Part shown: piece after piece, positions 34,227 to 43,905 of the stretch | Layout: each line of letters starts with the position of its first letter | Numbering within the stretch: the stretch's first letter is position 1 | Assembly (NCBI RefSeq): GCF_001908025.1 | Contig: NZ_MQMG01000028.1 | Location: 1 to 45,595 of the forward strand | Length of the DNA stretch: 45,595 nucleotides | Reading direction: 5' to 3' | Origin: Geobacillus proteiniphilus | GTDB lineage: Bacteria; Bacillota; Bacilli; Bacillales; Anoxybacillaceae | The notes under the pieces: generated by a model | What the model saw: the letters and a program-made list of their open reading frames with translations, nothing else | Told to the model about the DNA's origin: nothing | Database searches by the model: none | Position numbers and translations under genes: made by a program

Positions 34227-34967
34227 ATGCTTTATCTGCACGACATTTGGGTCAACTGGTTTGAAGGAGAAGAGAACGGATACAACGTCTGCCATTTCCA
34301 TGAATGGCGCAAGGACGATCAAATCGAGCTGCTCGACCAAGTGCCGCTGTTAAAAGTATCCCCGGCCCTGTTTCATTACATTGAAAACAGCTTGTCCGAT
34401 CTTCCAAAACCGCTGCTAGACGATGTGCATCAGAAGGCGTATGTCCGCAAAAACCATGAACGCATTCAGCTGGACTATTGTTTCGTTGTCACGGACGGCG
34501 CCGGCGTTTTGGCTGTCGATACAATCGGTTATCAAATCCCGATTCGCAAAAGCCGTCTCATTCCGCGTCAGGAACAACTCGTCTACGAAATGGCGGCCGA
34601 AGCGGAGGAACGGGACTATCCGCTGCAGAGGTATGAAAAAGAATACCACATTTTATCGCCGGCTCCGGAACTGATGTGCGGACTCACGCGCAAAGAGCGG
34701 CAGTTGAAACAGCTGTTGTTTATGGCGCTTGACCAGCTTTATTCGACAAAAAATACTGCCCAGATGCGCTATTGGTATACGGAATGGGCGCCGGAAAAAT
34801 ACGCCGCTATTCAAAAAATGTCTTTTGATGAAGCGTGGGAACAATTGTATAACGAGACGAAATACGGGTGGTCCGAACGGCATGAGCAGCTGTGCGAAAA
34901 CTTGATCAAAGGGCAGCCATTTTTCGAAAAACTGTGGGAAATGGAGCAAGAACCAAAAGTCAATTAA
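34227..34967 (+). CDS. yjbA: YjbA-family protein (DUF3603)
   Basis: A 246-residue soluble acidic protein beginning [20 protein letters not shown], with [40 protein letters not shown] and the C-terminal [19 protein letters not shown]. These are hallmarks of the Bacillus YjbA/DUF3603 family, whose function is unknown. GAGGGG precedes ATG 34227. Position next to trpS agrees with B. subtilis. Confidence 0.88.
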   Translation: MLYLHDIWVNWFEGEENGYNVCHFHEWRKDDQIELLDQVPLLKVSPALFHYIENSLSDLPKPLLDDVHQKAYVRKNHERIQLDYCFVVTDGAGVLAVDTIGYQIPIRKSRLIPRQEQLVYEMAAEAEERDYPLQRYEKEYHILSPAPELMCGLTRKERQLKQLLFMALDQLYSTKNTAQMRYWYTEWAPEKYAAIQKMSFDEAWEQLYNETKYGWSERHEQLCENLIKGQPFFEKLWEMEQEPKVN

Positions 34968-35004
34968 AAAACGGGCCAAGGCGATAGGCGCCAGCCCGTT
35001 TTTG
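34966..35004. terminator. Bidirectional terminator between yjbA and trpS
   Basis: Stem AAAAACGGGC / GCCCGTTTTT; both strands have a T run after the stem, serving the convergent genes. Confidence 0.88.
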
Positions 35005-35028
35005 TATGGCTTCGCTGGATGCGGCTAT

Positions 35029-36021
<993 letters not shown>

Positions 36022-36043
36022 TCACTCCCTCAAGCAAAAAATA

Positions 36044-36313
36044 AAAAAGGCCCTGCCAGCCCTCTGATAGGGACGGTAGGACCGCGGTGCCACCCTACTT
36101 ATTGCGCCGACAAGCGCAATCGCTCAGCCCATGCTTAGCGCATGGCCCCTTGTAACGCGGGGAAACGTCCTCGCCTACTGCGTCGCCGGTTCGGCGGGAA
36201 GCTCGAAAGCCCATTCCATATGGCTAGCCGCTTGTTCGCACCGTCCACAAGCTCTCTGAAGGCATCGCCCATATGTACTCTTCTTTCTCATCGCTCGGTT
36301 GATCCTAGATTTG
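36044..36313 (-). ncRNA. Tryptophan T-box riboswitch leader of trpS
   Basis: On the minus strand the conserved T-box sequence AGGGTGGCACCGCGGT (36096-36081) is followed by a long GC-rich terminator stem ending in TTTTTT (about 36079-36044). Upstream, stem I contains GAATGGGC in which TGG (36213-36211) is the tryptophan specifier codon. Uncharged tRNA-Trp would pair with TGG and the T-box to favour the antiterminator. Confidence 0.92.
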
Positions 36314-36319
36314 CCTTAT

Positions 36320-36348
36320 ATTATACGGAAAACATTCAGCTGTTGCAA
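36320..36348 (-). promoter_or_regulatory. Sigma-A promoter of trpS
   Basis: Minus strand TTGCAA (36348-36343), a 17-base spacer, then TATAAT (36325-36320), a near-consensus promoter that places the start at the beginning of the T-box leader. Confidence 0.85.
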
Positions 36349-36350
36349 CC

Positions 36351-36725
36351 TTATTGCACGGCATATCCGGCGGCAATCATCGCCAGAAACAGAAGCAGAC
36401 CAGAAAAGAGAAGCGGATACGTGATGGCGAAACGCCGCGGACCGAGCAGCTCATCCGATTCATGTTCTGCTGCCGCTTCCTCAAGATACCGCTCCACCTT
36501 CGTTCGATTCCTGCGCAATCGGCGAAACCCGTATGCGAATCCGCTGAAAAACCCGCGTTCATAAACAAACAAAAGCCCGCCAAGCGACAGAGGCAAAAGG
36601 GAGAGCAAAAACGAAACGTTAATAAAGGCCACCGTGGTCCATGCTCCTTGCCCTATTACGATGAGTGCGCTCACCGCCAGCATCGCGGCGACGAGCCATC
36701 CAGTCCGCACAGCCGTTTGTTTCAT
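36351..36725 (-). CDS. DUF3899-like membrane protein
   Basis: A 124-residue protein with three hydrophobic helices: GWLVAAMLAVSALIVIG, FINVSFLLSLLPLSLGGLLFV and YPLLFSGLLLFLAMIAAGYA. A positively charged loop contains FRRLRRNRTKVERYLEEAA. The layout YERGFFSGFAYGFRR is typical of the DUF3899 family of Firmicutes. Function unknown. ATG 36725 is chosen; a possible ribosome site GAAGGGAAAGGCGGG is somewhat distant, so an earlier start is possible. Its end overlaps the trpS promoter region. Confidence 0.75.
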   Translation of the reverse strand: MKQTAVRTGWLVAAMLAVSALIVIGQGAWTTVAFINVSFLLSLLPLSLGGLLFVYERGFFSGFAYGFRRLRRNRTKVERYLEEAAAEHESDELLGPRRFAITYPLLFSGLLLFLAMIAAGYAVQ

Positions 36726-36891
36726 GTCGTCTGTTCCCGCCTTTCCCTTCTCACTGCTTATTTTATCATAAATCATGTGGGCGGGAAGGTTGTCAAAATT
36801 ATTAACAAAATTATATTGAAAAATATAGAAGAAACCTGGAAGTTCAGGAGAGATTTGCTTCGAAGCTGAGAGGAAGGGCAAAAAAATTATA

Positions 36892-36906
36892 TTGTAAGCG
36901 TTTTCT
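36892..36906 (+). promoter_or_regulatory. cre-like CcpA site upstream of opp
   Basis: TTGTAAGCGTTTTCT fits the relaxed CcpA consensus WTGNAANCGNWNNCW at every defined position. It lies about 26 bases before the -35 of the upstream opp promoter. Confidence 0.55.
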
Positions 36907-36931
36907 TTTTTCTGTAGGCAGAAATTTTTTG

Positions 36932-36960
36932 TTTACAATTGTGGCAAAAGTCGTTACAAT
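36932..36960 (+). promoter_or_regulatory. opp promoter P1
   Basis: TTTACA (36932-36937), a 17-base spacer, then TACAAT (36955-36960). Confidence 0.65.
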
Positions 36961-37038
36961 GCAGGTGTAAATGCAATCCGTCCTCATCCCGTTTGTAAGT
37001 AGTTTGAAATTTTTTTATTTAATAAAATAAAAAAATCC

Positions 37039-37067
37039 TTTTCAAATATACTAACACAGGATATAAT
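37039..37067 (+). promoter_or_regulatory. opp promoter P2
   Basis: A weak TTTTCA (37039-37044), a 17-base spacer, then a perfect TATAAT (37062-37067). Confidence 0.5.
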
Positions 37068-37080
37068 AAGCGATGTAAGT

Positions 37081-37115
37081 ACAATCTTCTGAAATCAAAT
37101 GGTTCAGAAGATTTG
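37081..37115 (+). promoter_or_regulatory. Inverted repeat with two CodY-like boxes in the opp leader
   Basis: TCTTCTGAA (37085-37093) and TTCAGAAGA (37103-37111) form a 9-bp perfect repeat. Each arm lies in a 15-base match to the CodY motif AATTTTCWGAAAATT: 37083-37097 agrees at about 12 of 15, 37099-37113 at about 11. It follows both promoters, so bound CodY could act as a roadblock. Confidence 0.5.
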
Positions 37116-37150
37116 TAATACGCTACATAAATTTTAAGGGGGGTTTTTTA

Positions 37151-38803
37151 GTGAAGAAGCGATTCTCTTTATTCCTCGTCCTGCTTCTCGCGCTGTCGAC
37201 GTTTTTAGCGGCGTGCGGCGGAGGCAAGGACAACAACAACGCCCAAGGCGGCCAGGGCGGCGAAAAGCCGGCGGAGAAGAAGGAGCAGGTGCTGAACTTG
37301 CTTGAAACCCAAGAGATCCCGTCGCTTGATTCGGCGCTCGCCACTGATGCGGTGTCGTTCATCGTTTTGAACAACGTCATGGAAGGTCTGTACCGTTTAG
37401 GCAAAGACAACAAGCCGGTGCCAGGGATCGCGGAAAGCTATGAAGTGAGCCAAGACGGCAAAACGTATACATTCAAGCTTCGCAAAGATGCGAAGTGGTC
37501 CAACGGCGATCCGGTGACGGCGCACGATTTCGAATTCGCTTGGAAGCGCGTGCTTGATCCGAAGACGAAATCGGAATATGCGTACATTATGTACGACATT
37601 AAAAACGCGCAAGAAGCCAACACAGGCAAGGTGCCGCTTGACCAAGTCGGCGTCAAAGCCCTTGATGACTACACCCTTAAAGTCGAGCTGAAAAACCCAG
37701 TTCCGTATTTCGTCGGCTTGACAGCGTTTGGCACGTTTATGCCGCAAAACGAAAAATTTGTGAAAGCTCAAGGCGAAAAATACGGACTTGAAGCCAACAC
37801 GACGCTGTACAACGGTCCGTTCGTGTTGAGCGAGTGGAAGCACGAACAAGGTTGGGTATATACGAAAAACCCGAACTACTGGGACAAAGACAACGTCAAG
37901 CTGGAAAAAGTCAATGTGAAAGTTGTGAAAGACACGGCAACGGCCGTCAACTTGTATGAAACAAAACAAGCGGACCGCGTCGGCTTGACGGCGGAGTTCG
38001 TTGATAAGTACAAAAACGATAAAAACTTCCATACGAAATTGGAACCGACGCTCTTCTGGCTGCGCATGAACACGAAAAAAGAACCGTTGAACAACGTCAA
38101 TGCCCGCAAAGCGATTGCGATGGCAATCGACACGCAAGCGATGGTCGATACGCTGCTGAACAACGGTTCGATTCCGGCGAAGTTCACCGTTCCGAAAGAC
38201 TTCGTCACCGGTCCGGATGGCAAAGACTTCCGCGATGTGAATGGCGATTTGGTCAATTACAATCCGGATGAAGCGAAAAAATTGTGGGAGCAAGCGAAAA
38301 AAGAGCTGGGCAAAGACAAATTTACGCTTGAACTGCTGAACTATGACACCGACAACGCGAAGAAAATCGGCGAGTATGTGAAAGCGCAGCTTGAACAAAA
38401 CTTGCCGGGCTTGACGATCAACATTAAGCAACAACCGTTTGCACAAAAACTGAAGCTCGAAAGCAACATGCAATATGATTTGTCGTTCTCCGGCTGGGGT
38501 CCGGACTATCAAGACCCAATGACGTTCCTGCAGCTTTGGACGTCGACAAGCCCGCACAACGAAACAGGCTGGTCGAATCCTGAGTACGACAAGCTGATCA
38601 AAGACGCGCAAACGACGCTTGCCAACGATCAACAAGCTCGTTGGGATGCGATGCTGAAAGCAGAAAAAATCGTCTTTGAAGGAATGCCGATCGCTCCGCT
38701 GTACCAACGCGGCGCTGCGTATTTGCAACGCGAATACGTCAAAGATTTCGTCACGCACACGTTTGGCGCCGACTACAGCTTGAAATGGGCGTATATTGAG
38801 TAA
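37151..38803 (+). CDS. oppA: Oligopeptide ABC transporter substrate-binding lipoprotein OppA
   Basis: A surface lipoprotein that captures peptides for the Opp importer. It is 550 residues long. The signal sequence ends in lipobox LAAC with Cys22, followed by a Gly/Asn/Glu-rich linker. The SBP family 5 domain follows, with AESYEVSQDGKTYTFKLRKD, AKWSNGDPVTAHDFEFAWKR and GWGPDYQDPMTFLQLWTS. GTG 37151 has GGGGGG upstream. The gene has a cre-like site, two candidate promoters and CodY-like boxes upstream. A hairpin separates it from oppB, giving scope for excess binding protein. Confidence 0.95.
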   Translation: MKKRFSLFLVLLLALSTFLAACGGGKDNNNAQGGQGGEKPAEKKEQVLNLLETQEIPSLDSALATDAVSFIVLNNVMEGLYRLGKDNKPVPGIAESYEVSQDGKTYTFKLRKDAKWSNGDPVTAHDFEFAWKRVLDPKTKSEYAYIMYDIKNAQEANTGKVPLDQVGVKALDDYTLKVELKNPVPYFVGLTAFGTFMPQNEKFVKAQGEKYGLEANTTLYNGPFVLSEWKHEQGWVYTKNPNYWDKDNVKLEKVNVKVVKDTATAVNLYETKQADRVGLTAEFVDKYKNDKNFHTKLEPTLFWLRMNTKKEPLNNVNARKAIAMAIDTQAMVDTLLNNGSIPAKFTVPKDFVTGPDGKDFRDVNGDLVNYNPDEAKKLWEQAKKELGKDKFTLELLNYDTDNAKKIGEYVKAQLEQNLPGLTINIKQQPFAQKLKLESNMQYDLSFSGWGPDYQDPMTFLQLWTSTSPHNETGWSNPEYDKLIKDAQTTLANDQQARWDAMLKAEKIVFEGMPIAPLYQRGAAYLQREYVKDFVTHTFGADYSLKWAYIE

Positions 38804-38825
38804 CCGTTCTCTTGAGAGATGCGGA

Positions 38826-38859
38826 GGAGAGTATATGCATAGGCATATACTCTCCTTTT
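38826..38859 (+). terminator. Partial terminator between oppA and oppB
   Basis: A perfect 13-bp stem GGAGAGTATATGC / GCATATACTCTCC with a 4-base loop, followed by only TTTTG. This fits partial termination or protection of the oppA message from decay, raising OppA over the membrane components. Confidence 0.8.
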
Positions 38860-38923
38860 GCCTGCCAAGGCGAAAAATGTCGAAAAACAACGAAGATTAT
38901 AGAAAAGCAGAGGAGGTGCGGTC

Positions 38924-39853
38924 ATGGCGCGGTATACGCTTCAGCGGTTCGTTTATATGATTATCACGTTGTTTATCATTGCTACGTTGACGTTCTTTTT
39001 AATGAAGCTGTTGCCTGGTTCGCCGCTGCAAAACCAAGAGAAATTAACGCCGGAACAGAAGGCGCTTATTTTAAAAGAGTACGGATTGGATAAGCCCGTG
39101 CCTGTTCAATACATTCAATATTTAGGGAATTTGTTGAAAGGAGACTTGGGGGTATCGTTCCAATATGACAACCGCCCAGTGACAGAGCTCATCAGCGATC
39201 GAATCGGCCCGTCGGCCCAGCTCGGGTTTCAGGCGATTGTTTTTGGGACGATCGTTGGGTTGATTCTCGGAATTGTCGCGGCGATTCGACATAATCATTG
39301 GGAAGATTACACAGCTACGGTCATTGCGGTGTTGGGCGCCTCGATCCCGTCGTTTGTGTTAGGGGGGTTTTTGCAATATTTTATCGCTGTGAAACTGCAA
39401 TGGCTTCCGGTCGCCTTTTGGGAAGGCTTCAAATATACGATTCTCCCGACATTGGCGCTGTCTGTCGGGGTCATCGCCAGCATCGCCCGCTTTATGCGCA
39501 CGGAAATGCTTGAAGTGTTAAGCTCTGACTACATTTTGACGGCTCGGGCGAAAGGGATCAGCCAGGCGGGGGTTATCATCAAGCACGCCATCCGCAACTC
39601 GCTTATCCCCGTCATTACCATTTTAGGACCGATGACCGTCAATTTAATGACGGGAACGCTTGTCATTGAGAAACTGTTTGCTGTCCCTGGTCTTGGAGAG
39701 CAGTTTGTCCGTTCGATTGAACTGAACGATTACCCGGTTATTATGGGAACGACGTTGTTTTATTCCGCCTTGTTGATTTTGGCAGTCTTTATCGTTGATG
39801 TGTTGTACGGGGTTGTCGACCCACGCATCCGGTTAGCGGGAGGGAAAAAATGA
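38924..39853 (+). CDS. oppB: Oligopeptide ABC transporter permease OppB
   Basis: One of two permeases of the peptide importer, 309 residues with six helices. The N-terminus RYTLQRFVYMIITLFIIATL is typical, and the cytoplasmic EAA-type loop is YILTARAKGISQAGVIIKHAIRNSLIP. GGAGGTG precedes ATG 38924. It overlaps oppC by 4 bases. It forms a channel with OppC and docks OppD/OppF on the cytoplasmic side. Confidence 0.95.
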   Translation: MARYTLQRFVYMIITLFIIATLTFFLMKLLPGSPLQNQEKLTPEQKALILKEYGLDKPVPVQYIQYLGNLLKGDLGVSFQYDNRPVTELISDRIGPSAQLGFQAIVFGTIVGLILGIVAAIRHNHWEDYTATVIAVLGASIPSFVLGGFLQYFIAVKLQWLPVAFWEGFKYTILPTLALSVGVIASIARFMRTEMLEVLSSDYILTARAKGISQAGVIIKHAIRNSLIPVITILGPMTVNLMTGTLVIEKLFAVPGLGEQFVRSIELNDYPVIMGTTLFYSALLILAVFIVDVLYGVVDPRIRLAGGKK

Positions 39854-40872
39854 TGGCGAAACAACAATACGAACAACTTTCACCGGAATGGTTTCAGCCC
39901 GCCCCGCCGAACGTCGGTGAGCAGGAAAAAATCAATCGTCCGAGCTTGACGTTTTGGCAGGATGCTTGGCTTCGCCTTCGGGAAAACAAGGCAGCGATCG
40001 TGGGGCTCGTGATGATTATCATTTTGACGCTCATGGCGATCATCGCCCCGATGGCGAGCGACCGGACGTATAAAGATCAAAACTTGCGGCATGCGAAACT
40101 TCCGCCGAAAATCCCGGTGCTCGAGCATGTTCATTGGCTTCCGTTTGACGGCCGGGATGCGAACGGCGTTGATGTGTATAAACAGCGCGGCGTGAAAGAG
40201 TACTATTGGTTTGGCACGGATGACTTAGGACGCGACTTGTGGGTGAGAACGTGGTATGGCACGCGCATCTCACTTTACATTGGTTTGCTGGCGGCGTTGA
40301 TCGACTTATTGATCGGGATTGCGTACGGCGGCATTTCCGGCTACTATGGCGGCCGCGTCGACAATGTGATGCAGCGGATCATCGAAATTTTAAACGGCAT
40401 CCCGTATTTAATTATGGTCATTTTGTTCATTTTGATTTTTGAGCCTGGAATCATTTCCATCACGTTGGCGATGGTCATTACCGGTTGGACGACGATGGCG
40501 CGGATCGTGCGCGGACAAGTGTTGAAATTAAAGAACATGGAATACGTGTTGGCGGCAAGGACGCTCGGAGCGCCGACATCACGGCTCATTTTCAAACATT
40601 TGATCCCGAACGTCATCGGCCCGATCATTATTACGACGATGTTCACGATTCCATCGGCCATCTTCACTGAGGCGTTTTTGAGCTTTATCGGCCTTGGCAT
40701 CCGTCCGCCGGAAGCGTCGCTTGGCTCGCTTGTCAATGATGGATACAAATCGATCCAAACATATCCGCATTTGATGATTATTCCGGCGATTGTCATCAGC
40801 TTGCTCATTTTAAGCTTCAACTTGGTGGCAGACGGAATCCGCGATGCGCTTGACCCGAAAATGCGCAAATAA
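39850..40872 (+). CDS. oppC: Oligopeptide ABC transporter permease OppC
   Basis: A 340-residue second permease. A cytoplasmic N-terminal stretch of about 45 residues precedes helix 1 (KAAIVGLVMIIILTLMAIIA). The loop YWFGTDDLGRDLWVRTWYGTR is conserved in OppC/DppC, and the EAA motif is YVLAARTLGAPTSRLIFKHLIPN. It ends with RDALDPKMRK. It starts with ATGATG overlapping the oppB stop; either ATG (39850 or 39853) could be used. Confidence 0.95.
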   Translation: MMAKQQYEQLSPEWFQPAPPNVGEQEKINRPSLTFWQDAWLRLRENKAAIVGLVMIIILTLMAIIAPMASDRTYKDQNLRHAKLPPKIPVLEHVHWLPFDGRDANGVDVYKQRGVKEYYWFGTDDLGRDLWVRTWYGTRISLYIGLLAALIDLLIGIAYGGISGYYGGRVDNVMQRIIEILNGIPYLIMVILFILIFEPGIISITLAMVITGWTTMARIVRGQVLKLKNMEYVLAARTLGAPTSRLIFKHLIPNVIGPIIITTMFTIPSAIFTEAFLSFIGLGIRPPEASLGSLVNDGYKSIQTYPHLMIIPAIVISLLILSFNLVADGIRDALDPKMRK

Positions 40873-40893
40873 CCGACGGAAGGGGTGAAACCG

Positions 40894-41955
40894 ATGGAGA
40901 AAATTTTGCAGGTGAACGATTTGCATATTTCCTTTGACATCCACGCCGGTGAAGTGCAGGCGGTTCGCGGCGTCACGTTCGACTTGTATAAGGGAGAAAC
41001 GCTGGCGATCGTCGGCGAGTCAGGGTCTGGGAAATCAGTGACTTCAAAAGCGTTGATGCGCCTGTTGCCGACACCGCCGAGCCGGATTAAGCAAGGGGAA
41101 ATTTTATTTGAAGGAAAAGACTTGACCAAGCTGTCGGAGAAAGAAATGCAATCGATCCGCGGTGCGAAAATTTCAATGATTTTCCAAGATCCGATGACGT
41201 CGCTCAATCCGACGATGACGATTGGGAAACAAATTATGGAAGCGATTTTAAAGCATCAAAAGCTGTCGAAAGATGAAGCGCGCAAACGGGCGATTGAACT
41301 ATTGCAGCTGGTCGGCATTAAAAACGCCGAGTTGCGCATGAAGCAATACCCGCACCAATTTTCCGGCGGGATGCGCCAGCGTGTTGTCATCGCCATCGCC
41401 TTGGCGTGCAATCCGAAAATTTTGATCGCCGATGAACCGACGACAGCGCTTGATGTGACGATTCAGGCGCAAATTTTGGAGTTGATGAAAGACATTCAGA
41501 AAAAGCTCGGCATGTCGATTATTTTCATCACCCATGATTTAGGGGTTGTCGCCAACATGGCCGACCGAGTGGCCGTGATGTATGCCGGGAAAATCGTGGA
41601 GATCGGCACGGTGGATGAAATTTTTTACAATCCGAAACATCCGTACACGTGGGGATTGCTGGCCTCGATGCCGAGCCTTGATCATAAAGATACGGAGCTG
41701 TATTCGATTCCGGGTTCGCCGCCGGATTTGTTAAATCCGCCAAAAGGCGATGCGTTTGCGCCGCGCAATCCGTATGCGCTCAAAATCGACTACGAGCTCG
41801 AGCCGCCGATGTTCCAAGTGTCCGATACACACTATGCGGCGACATGGCTGTTGCATGAGATGGCGCCGAAAGTGGAACCGCCGGCCGTTGTGCGCGAGCG
41901 GATGGAACGGTTTGCTGACATCGTCGCCCGAAAAGGAGGGAAACCGCGTGGCTAG
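40894..41955 (+). CDS. oppD: Oligopeptide ABC transporter ATPase OppD
   Basis: One of two ATPases powering peptide import, 353 residues. Walker A is [14 protein letters not shown], the signature [15 protein letters not shown], and Walker [14 protein letters not shown] with switch histidine in FITHDLGVV. The C-terminal oligopeptide-transporter extension [21 protein letters not shown] is present, but the cysteines that often hold an Fe-S cluster in this tail are not seen. ATG 40894 follows GGAAGGGG. It overlaps oppF by 8 bases. Confidence 0.95.
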   Translation: MEKILQVNDLHISFDIHAGEVQAVRGVTFDLYKGETLAIVGESGSGKSVTSKALMRLLPTPPSRIKQGEILFEGKDLTKLSEKEMQSIRGAKISMIFQDPMTSLNPTMTIGKQIMEAILKHQKLSKDEARKRAIELLQLVGIKNAELRMKQYPHQFSGGMRQRVVIAIALACNPKILIADEPTTALDVTIQAQILELMKDIQKKLGMSIIFITHDLGVVANMADRVAVMYAGKIVEIGTVDEIFYNPKHPYTWGLLASMPSLDHKDTELYSIPGSPPDLLNPPKGDAFAPRNPYALKIDYELEPPMFQVSDTHYAATWLLHEMAPKVEPPAVVRERMERFADIVARKGGKPRG

Positions 41956-42883
41956 ACAAAAGCTGCTTGAAGTCAAAAACTTGAAACAGTATTTCCCTGC
42001 TGGCCGCGGTGAAGTGGTGAAAGCGGTCGACGGCGTCACCTTTGACATTTATAAAGGTGAAACGTTCGGCCTTGTCGGCGAGTCGGGCTGCGGCAAGTCG
42101 ACAACAGGACGGACGATCATCCGGCTGTACGAAGCGACGGAAGGAGAAGTGCTGTTTAACGGCGTCAATGTGCACGGCAAAAAATCAAAAAAAGAGCTGA
42201 AAGAGTTAAATCGGAAAATGCAGATGATTTTCCAAGATCCGTATGCGTCGCTTAATCCGCGGATGACGGTCGCGGATATTATCGCTGAGGGCATCGACAT
42301 CCATGGGCTGGCGAAAACGAAAGAAGAACGGATGCAGCGCGTGTATGAATTGCTTGAGACGGTTGGTTTAAACCGTGAACACGCGAACCGCTACCCACAT
42401 GAGTTTTCGGGCGGTCAGCGCCAGCGGATCGGCATCGCCCGGGCGCTTGCCGTCGAGCCGGAATTCATCATCGCCGATGAGCCGATTTCGGCGCTTGACG
42501 TTTCCATTCAGGCGCAAGTCGTCAACTTGCTGAAGCGCCTGCAGCGTGAAAAAGGGTTGACGTACTTGTTTATTGCCCATGACTTGTCGATGGTCAAATA
42601 CATCAGCGACCGGATCGGCGTCATGTATTTCGGAAAAATGGTCGAGCTCGCCGAATCGGAAGAGCTGTACCGCAATCCGATCCACCCGTACACGAAGGCG
42701 CTCTTGTCGGCCATTCCGCTTCCTGATCCGGAAACGGAGCGGACGCGCAAGCGGATCGTTTACGACCCGGCGCAACATGGCTACAGAGATGGAGAGGAAC
42801 TTGAATTCCGTGAAATTACGCCTGGCCATTTTGTGCTTTGTTCGGAGGAAGAGTATAAGCGGTATCGGGCGATGTATGCCTAG
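41948..42883 (+). CDS. oppF: Oligopeptide ABC transporter ATPase OppF
   Basis: The partner ATPase, 311 residues. Walker A is [14 protein letters not shown], the signature [15 protein letters not shown], and Walker [14 protein letters not shown] with FIAHDLSMV. The family C-terminus is [21 protein letters not shown]. The start is GTG 41948 with AAAGGAGGG 7 bases upstream; longer in-frame reading lies inside oppD. It ends the oppABCDF operon; no strong terminator is obvious after it. Confidence 0.94.
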   Translation: MARQKLLEVKNLKQYFPAGRGEVVKAVDGVTFDIYKGETFGLVGESGCGKSTTGRTIIRLYEATEGEVLFNGVNVHGKKSKKELKELNRKMQMIFQDPYASLNPRMTVADIIAEGIDIHGLAKTKEERMQRVYELLETVGLNREHANRYPHEFSGGQRQRIGIARALAVEPEFIIADEPISALDVSIQAQVVNLLKRLQREKGLTYLFIAHDLSMVKYISDRIGVMYFGKMVELAESEELYRNPIHPYTKALLSAIPLPDPETERTRKRIVYDPAQHGYRDGEELEFREITPGHFVLCSEEEYKRYRAMYA

Positions 42884-42971
42884 CAGAATAGAAAAGAGCG
42901 CTGCTCCTTCACTGCCGTGTGATGCGAACGGTGAAAGAGGCGGCGCCCAACTATGCGCCTGTTTTGGCGCG

Positions 42972-43154
42972 TTATTTTTTTCCCCCGACGACTTTCCATC
43001 CTTGTTGGATGCGGCGAGAGGCCTCGACATGCTTTCCACTTTTGTTTCGGCCGAACATCCGCTCTCCGATCGTGTTGCTGATGTTCCCCATCAATGCGGT
43101 GAGGGCGACGATCAATGCCGAAGCAATGGCAAAGTCGATGAAATAGCCGGCCAT
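42972..43154 (-). CDS. Small single-helix membrane protein
   Basis: 60 residues: an N-terminal helix FIDFAIASALIVALTALMG, then a basic cytoplasmic tail with ERMFGRNKSGKHVEASRRIQ and KVVGGKK. A strong GGGAGG lies 8 bases before ATG 43154, supporting real translation. I do not recognise the family. It lies convergent to oppF. A possible -10 TACAAT is at 43192-43187. Confidence 0.6.
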   Translation of the reverse strand: MAGYFIDFAIASALIVALTALMGNISNTIGERMFGRNKSGKHVEASRRIQQGWKVVGGKK

Positions 43155-43262
43155 CGGTTCTTCCTCCCTTTTCCTCTTCTACTTTGATTGTAGAGGATTT
43201 TCCTTCACTTTGGAAGGGGAAAGAAAGAAAATTGCATTTATCATCGAAAAACTATATCTTTC

Positions 43263-43290
43263 TTGTCTGATGTATTGTATAATATATCAT
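43263..43290 (+). promoter_or_regulatory. Candidate spx promoter
   Basis: TTGTCT (43263-43268), a 16-base spacer, then TATCAT (43285-43290); a TATAAT at 43278-43283 is an alternative -10. It implies a leader of about 160 bases. Confidence 0.4.
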
Positions 43291-43355
43291 GTTAAAGTCA
43301 TTTCAATTTGCAAACGATTGGCAAAGCGGCTGATCGCCAGACTGGCGTTCAGGCC

Positions 43356-43412
43356 GTGTCGCTATGCTGTCAGACGTCAAACCGGCATAGCGGTGCACGT
43401 CTGTCGTCTGAC
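43356..43412 (+). repeat. Crossing inverted repeats in the spx leader
   Basis: CGCTATGC (43360-43367) pairs with GCATAGCG (43385-43392), and GTCAGACG (43369-43376) pairs with CGTCTGAC (43405-43412). The second 5' arm lies in the loop of the first stem, so the two form either a pseudoknot or mutually exclusive hairpins. They lie about 45-100 bases before the spx start. Confidence 0.5.
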
Positions 43413-43456
43413 GGACGAGGGAAGCAAGGGATTCCTTGTCAAAAGGAGTGATCGAA

Positions 43457-43855
43457 GTGGTCAAGCTATACACATCACCGAGCTGCACGTCATGCCGGAA
43501 GGCGAAGGCGTGGCTCGAGAAGCACAATATTCCTTATGTCGAGCGCAATATTTTCTCTGAGCCGCTCACGGTCGAGGAGATTAAAGAGATTTTGCGGATG
43601 ACGGAAACGGGGACGGATGAGATCATTTCCACCCGTTCGAAAGTATTCCAAAAGCTGAACATTAACTTGGAAGCTCTGCCGTTGCAAGACTTGTACGAAC
43701 TCATTCAAAAAAACCCAGGCATTTTGCGCCGGCCGATCATCATTGATGAAAAGCGGCTTCAAGTCGGCTACAACGAAGATGAAATCCGCCGCTTCCTGCC
43801 GCGGAAAGTGCGGGCGTATCAGCTTCGTGAAGCGCAGCGGCTGGTGAACGGGTAA
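43457..43855 (+). CDS. spx: Redox-sensing transcription regulator Spx
   Basis: An ArsC-family protein that binds the alpha subunit of RNA polymerase and redirects transcription under disulfide stress. The 132-residue length is standard. The redox switch is CTSC (Cys10, Cys13) in [13 protein letters not shown], and [21 protein letters not shown] is conserved. GTG 43457 is 9 bases after AAGGAG; a longer TTG-started frame is unlikely. In B. subtilis Spx is degraded by ClpXP. mecA lies just beyond terC, as in the B. subtilis order spx-yjbE-mecA. Confidence 0.95.
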   Translation: MVKLYTSPSCTSCRKAKAWLEKHNIPYVERNIFSEPLTVEEIKEILRMTETGTDEIISTRSKVFQKLNINLEALPLQDLYELIQKNPGILRRPIIIDEKRLQVGYNEDEIRRFLPRKVRAYQLREAQRLVNG

Positions 43856-43897
43856 TAAAAAAACTTCTACATGGTCTGCCATGTAGAAGTTTTTTAT
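43856..43897. terminator. Bidirectional terminator between spx and terC
   Basis: A perfect stem of about 18 bp, AAAAAACTTCTACATGG / CCATGTAGAAGTTTTTT, with a TCTG loop and T runs on both strands. Confidence 0.93.
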
Positions 43898-43905
43898 CAT
43901 TTGCT

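Noticed and set aside
37397-38890. A 497-codon open frame on the strand opposite oppA
   Set aside because: It mirrors a highly biased real gene, is full of Arg/Phe/His, has no ribosome site and no family motif.
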